DNA of 26,063 nucleotides from WRHT01 sp031550525 (GTDB lineage Bacteria; Desulfobacterota; Desulfovibrionia; Desulfovibrionales; Desulfovibrionaceae), in assembly GCA_031550525.1 (NCBI GenBank), contig JAVBON010000001.1:1-26063 (forward strand). The letters run 5' to 3'. The translations under genes and the position numbers were made by a program. Each line of letters starts with the position of its first letter. The stretch's first letter is position 1. Below the pieces are notes generated by a model that was not told the origin of the DNA, searched no databases, and saw nothing but the letters and a program-made list of their open reading frames with translations. Shown here piece after piece: positions 23,618-26,063 of this stretch.

Positions 23618-23750
23618 CTCGAAAGAGCATCGCCAAAGGTATTGCCTTTCTGGTACTTGTTGGTGTGCTACTGTTGAGCTTTACTAAAGCGAGCCACACC
23701 TGGACCCGCAAGGCTAGGTATTGGTGGGCCGCACTGAAACGGAAGTTGTG
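23618..23750 (-). repeat. Dispersed repeat R1, copy e (diverged)
   Basis: Its reverse complement carries, in order, gcgggtcc, tgtggctcgctttagtaaagc, ggcaatacctttggcgatgctctttcg, as in the R1 copies at 9071 and 18765. It has more substitutions than the others. The gap 23,519-23,796 holds only this and the hairpin. Confidence 0.7.
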
Positions 23751-23796
23751 CCTATAAGTTATGTGACCGCCGCGCATTGGAAAATTAGATCACAAC

Positions 23797-24030
23797 ATGA
23801 CGCAAGCCGGATTCAGCGCCCCAAAAGCAAGCAAAGTCTGGTTCGCCTTGCACAGCTTGCAAAATGTTATTGCCAGTAACGCCTCAAAGGCCGCTATTGA
23901 TTGGCAAAGTGGCATATTAGAAGTTATGCGGGACAAAAAATTTTCGATAAGTTATAGGTTGGCTACTTATACAGGCTTTGTCGCGGGTTTGACTGAGCCA
24001 GATAACCACCAACCTGACAATACTACGTAA
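23797..24030 (+). CDS. Doubtful small ORF, unrecognised
   Basis: 77 aa, not recognised. It is polar with no cysteines, signal peptide or clear motif (MTQAGFSAPKASKVWFALHSLQ...). There is no good ribosome site before the ATG. Its base composition falls towards the 3' end, where the DNA becomes AT-rich. It may be a short accessory gene, a remnant, or chance. The following 100 nt (24,031-24,131) contain no feature. Confidence 0.25.
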   Translation: MTQAGFSAPKASKVWFALHSLQNVIASNASKAAIDWQSGILEVMRDKKFSISYRLATYTGFVAGLTEPDNHQPDNTT

Positions 24031-24131
24031 CTTTTTAGAAAAATTTATCCTTATTCAAAATATTGCATTTTTTTATAAACATATAATAATCGCCCAAGTT
24101 GATTTTACCTAAACGCCCAAACAACTAATTG

Positions 24132-24186
24132 AAAAGTTTAGGAGGATAGGGGGTGAGAGCTTGAGAGAGGGGGAAAGGAACCCTTT
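24132..24186. repeat. 49-bp direct repeat, right copy, truncated at its hairpin
   Basis: 24132-24180 repeats 220-268 with two mismatches. The next bases (ccctttcata) follow the left copy only for about six nucleotides. The pairing arm present at 284-302 is absent here and is replaced by AT-rich sequence. The sequence character changes at this point. Confidence 0.85.
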
Positions 24187-26063
24187 CATATAAAAACATT
24201 ATACACCAGTAACAACTTAATGAAGTGAATACCTGCTGAGAAAGACTTTTTATGCTATTAGAAATACTAGAAATGTTTAGAGATTCAGATATAAGCATCA
24301 ATGTGTGTTGTAAGTGCAAAACTGCATCTGTTTAATATGTAACTAGAATATAGGATTAAGAAATTAATTCAGTAAATAAAAGCTAAGAAAGGCTTGTTAT
24401 GCAGATACAAGTATCATTTAGTACGAGGAGAGGTGAAATATTCTACTGTGACATAAGCAACGAACAAATATCACTTGCATCCAAAGTAACAACTTATTTA
24501 ACTGACTGATAGCTGACAAAGGATTTTAATACGGCTACCAGTATGAGAAATAGTTAGAAACTTAGATATAAGTAACTGTGTTATATGCAACTCAGAAATA
24601 TCTTGGAACACACCTGTAACAATTATTAAAGTGAATAACAGCTCAAGACTTTTTTGGCTGATAGGAGTATGTTAAATTATTATAAAAGGAGATAGAAACA
24701 ACTGAGAAAGACTTTTTTGCTGGTAAAAGTTAGGAATATTATTAAACACTGTGATATAAGTAATGGTGATATAAGCAACATAGATATCTGACTATAAATC
24801 TTTAATAACATCTCAGTTAAGTAAATAATTGCTGAGAAAAACTTAATATTTATTTAAAAATATGGGAAATAATTATTTAAAAAGTTATATACATATATGT
24901 GTTTTGCAGTTGCCAAACTGCATCTTTCAGACGTATAACTGTAACTCACCAGTTAAAACGTAATTTAGAGAACAACAGGTATGAAACATTTCTATTGCAA
25001 AAAAGTGTAGAAAATCATCAGAAACGGTGAAATATGCTACTGTGATATAAGAAAGAAAGAAATACCACTTGTTTATTGTAGCAGCAACTCATTTTGGTGA
25101 GATCAAACTGGAAACAGTGATATGAGCAACAGTGATAAAAGCATCTCAAAAATAATGCTAGAGTACACGTGTAACAAATATTTAATTTAAAAACTAACAA
25201 ATTATACTTTATGTGCAGTTTAATGAATGTGACATGACTAAAAAAGGATATATAAGTAACTGTGATAGAAGCCACTCAGATATATAAATATAATATACAA
25301 TTAATAACATACTTAAAGGATTAGCTGCTCAGATATACTTTTTAAACAGTTAAAGATTTGGAAAATTATTAGAAAAATGTATAAATGCAAACTATGTGTT
25401 TTCAAGTGCCAAACTTCAATTGTCAGTTAAAAGACAGGAATACACTAGAAACAACTTAAATAAGTGAATAGCTGTTGAGAATGAATTTCTATGCTGTTAA
25501 ATGTATGAAAAACAATTACAAAGTGAGATATAACCTAATTTGATATAAGCAACTCAGAATTATCGCTAGAATACATTAGTGTCAACTTATTTAAGTAAAG
25601 AACAGCTGAAAAATACTTTTCATGCACTAAGAAGTATGTGTAATATTAAGAAGCAACGATAGTAGCAACTGTGATATAATTATCTCAGTCCTACATCTTT
25701 AATACACCAGTAAACAATTAATTAGCTAAATAACTGCTGAGAATAACGTGTTTATGCAATTAGAAAAATGCAAAATGTATAGAAATGCAAATATTAACAA
25801 CTAATTGTGTGGCCAGTGCCGAACTTCATCTCATATATATATATATCTTAAATACACAAGTAAGAACTTAGTTTAGTGAATAACAGCAAAAAAAGGCATT
25901 TTAAGCTAATACATGTTAAGGAAATTTTCAGAAACTGATTAATATGTTTAGTGATATGAGCAAAACGGAATTATTACTTGTATACAAAGGTTTCAACTTT
26001 CTTAAGTGAATTACAGCTAACGAAAACTTCTAAAGCACATGAAAGATTAAGAAATATTTAGAA
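24187..26063. repeat. AT-rich degenerate tandem (satellite-like) DNA, probably eukaryotic
   Basis: About 1.9 kb with no credible gene, sharply more AT-rich than everything to its left. It is built of diverged units of roughly 125-155 nt. Recurring blocks are 'gtgatataagcaactcag' (near 24,280, 24,446, 24,561, 24,750, 25,115, 25,540, 25,675), 'aagtgaataacagctgagaaagac' (near 24,220, 24,630, 24,820, 25,465, 25,600, 25,730, 25,880) and 'aagtgccaaactgcatct' (near 24,310, 24,910, 25,410, 25,815). The third block marks a longer variant unit. The organisation is like eukaryotic satellite DNA, and no bacterial element I know has it. It probably comes from a host genome. ORFs within it are short and random-looking. 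Confidence 0.75.

Noticed and set aside
23524..23757. 77-aa plus-strand frame with a hydrophobic stretch
   Set aside because: Spans the post-lptE hairpin and an R1 copy. The apparent membrane helix is a by-product of repeat sequence.
25018..25275. 85-aa minus-strand open frame in the AT-rich tail
   Set aside because: Low-complexity translation of satellite-like DNA with no motif or ribosome site.

Overview
The window is mostly a GC-rich bacterial chromosome segment (about 1-24,186) from a sulfate- or sulfite-reducing Desulfobacterota, most like the Desulfovibrio/Bilophila group. The basis is a complete dsrA-dsrB-dsrD cluster with a CbiA/DsrN-like amidotransferase downstream, a Re-citrate synthase-type protein nearby, an anaerobic corrinoid gene (cobU) and an lptE lipoprotein gene implying an outer membrane. 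The last 1.9 kb (about 24,187-26,063) is very different: extremely AT-rich, without credible genes, and built of degenerate tandem units that look like eukaryotic satellite DNA. It is most simply foreign (host) sequence joined to the bacterial contig.

Layout. 1-338: terminator-like hairpins and a copy of a structured intergenic element. 339-5602 (minus strand): dsrA, dsrB, dsrD, a NimA-like flavin-binding protein and the CbiA/DsrN-like gene, i.e. dissimilatory sulfite reductase, its small activator DsrD and a probable siroheme-amidating protein. The catalytic cysteine of the CbiA-like protein is replaced by glycine. 5992-7036 (plus): two unrecognised genes divergent from dsrA. 7262-9070 (plus): a Re-citrate synthase-like HMGL protein with a C-terminal Cache-type sensor domain, bracketed by inverted copies of a dispersed repeat. 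9615-10298 (plus): an unrecognised Ala/Glu/Pro-rich protein. 10661-14366 (minus): a WsaF-like glycosyltransferase and a Cache-HAMP hybrid histidine kinase. 15015-18659 (plus): a CBS-pair protein, a small Cys-rich protein and a PAS-HK-REC-REC-HPt hybrid kinase. 18998-20173 (minus): an Rrf2 regulator and cobU. 20518-23518 (plus): leuS overlapping lptE.

Functional links. DsrAB carries siroheme, and in desulfoviridin-type enzymes the siroheme is amidated. A CbiA-family protein in this cluster therefore plausibly serves the reductase rather than, or in addition to, B12 synthesis. The Re-citrate synthase-like enzyme would feed glutamate synthesis in an anaerobe, and its fused sensor domain suggests allosteric control by a small ligand. 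The two hybrid kinases, the CBS protein and the Rrf2 protein form a signalling-rich middle section whose targets cannot be deduced.

Between the genes lie many repeats. Family R1 (up to about 225 bp) is present in at least five full or partial copies plus a remnant. Family E2 ends in a shared 'ctgtctaaag'-like motif and folds into a long stem. There are also several long perfect palindromes. A 49-bp sequence near the left end (220-268) recurs at 24,132-24,180, ending inside its own hairpin exactly where the satellite-like DNA begins. No tRNA, rRNA, CRISPR array or transposase gene was found.
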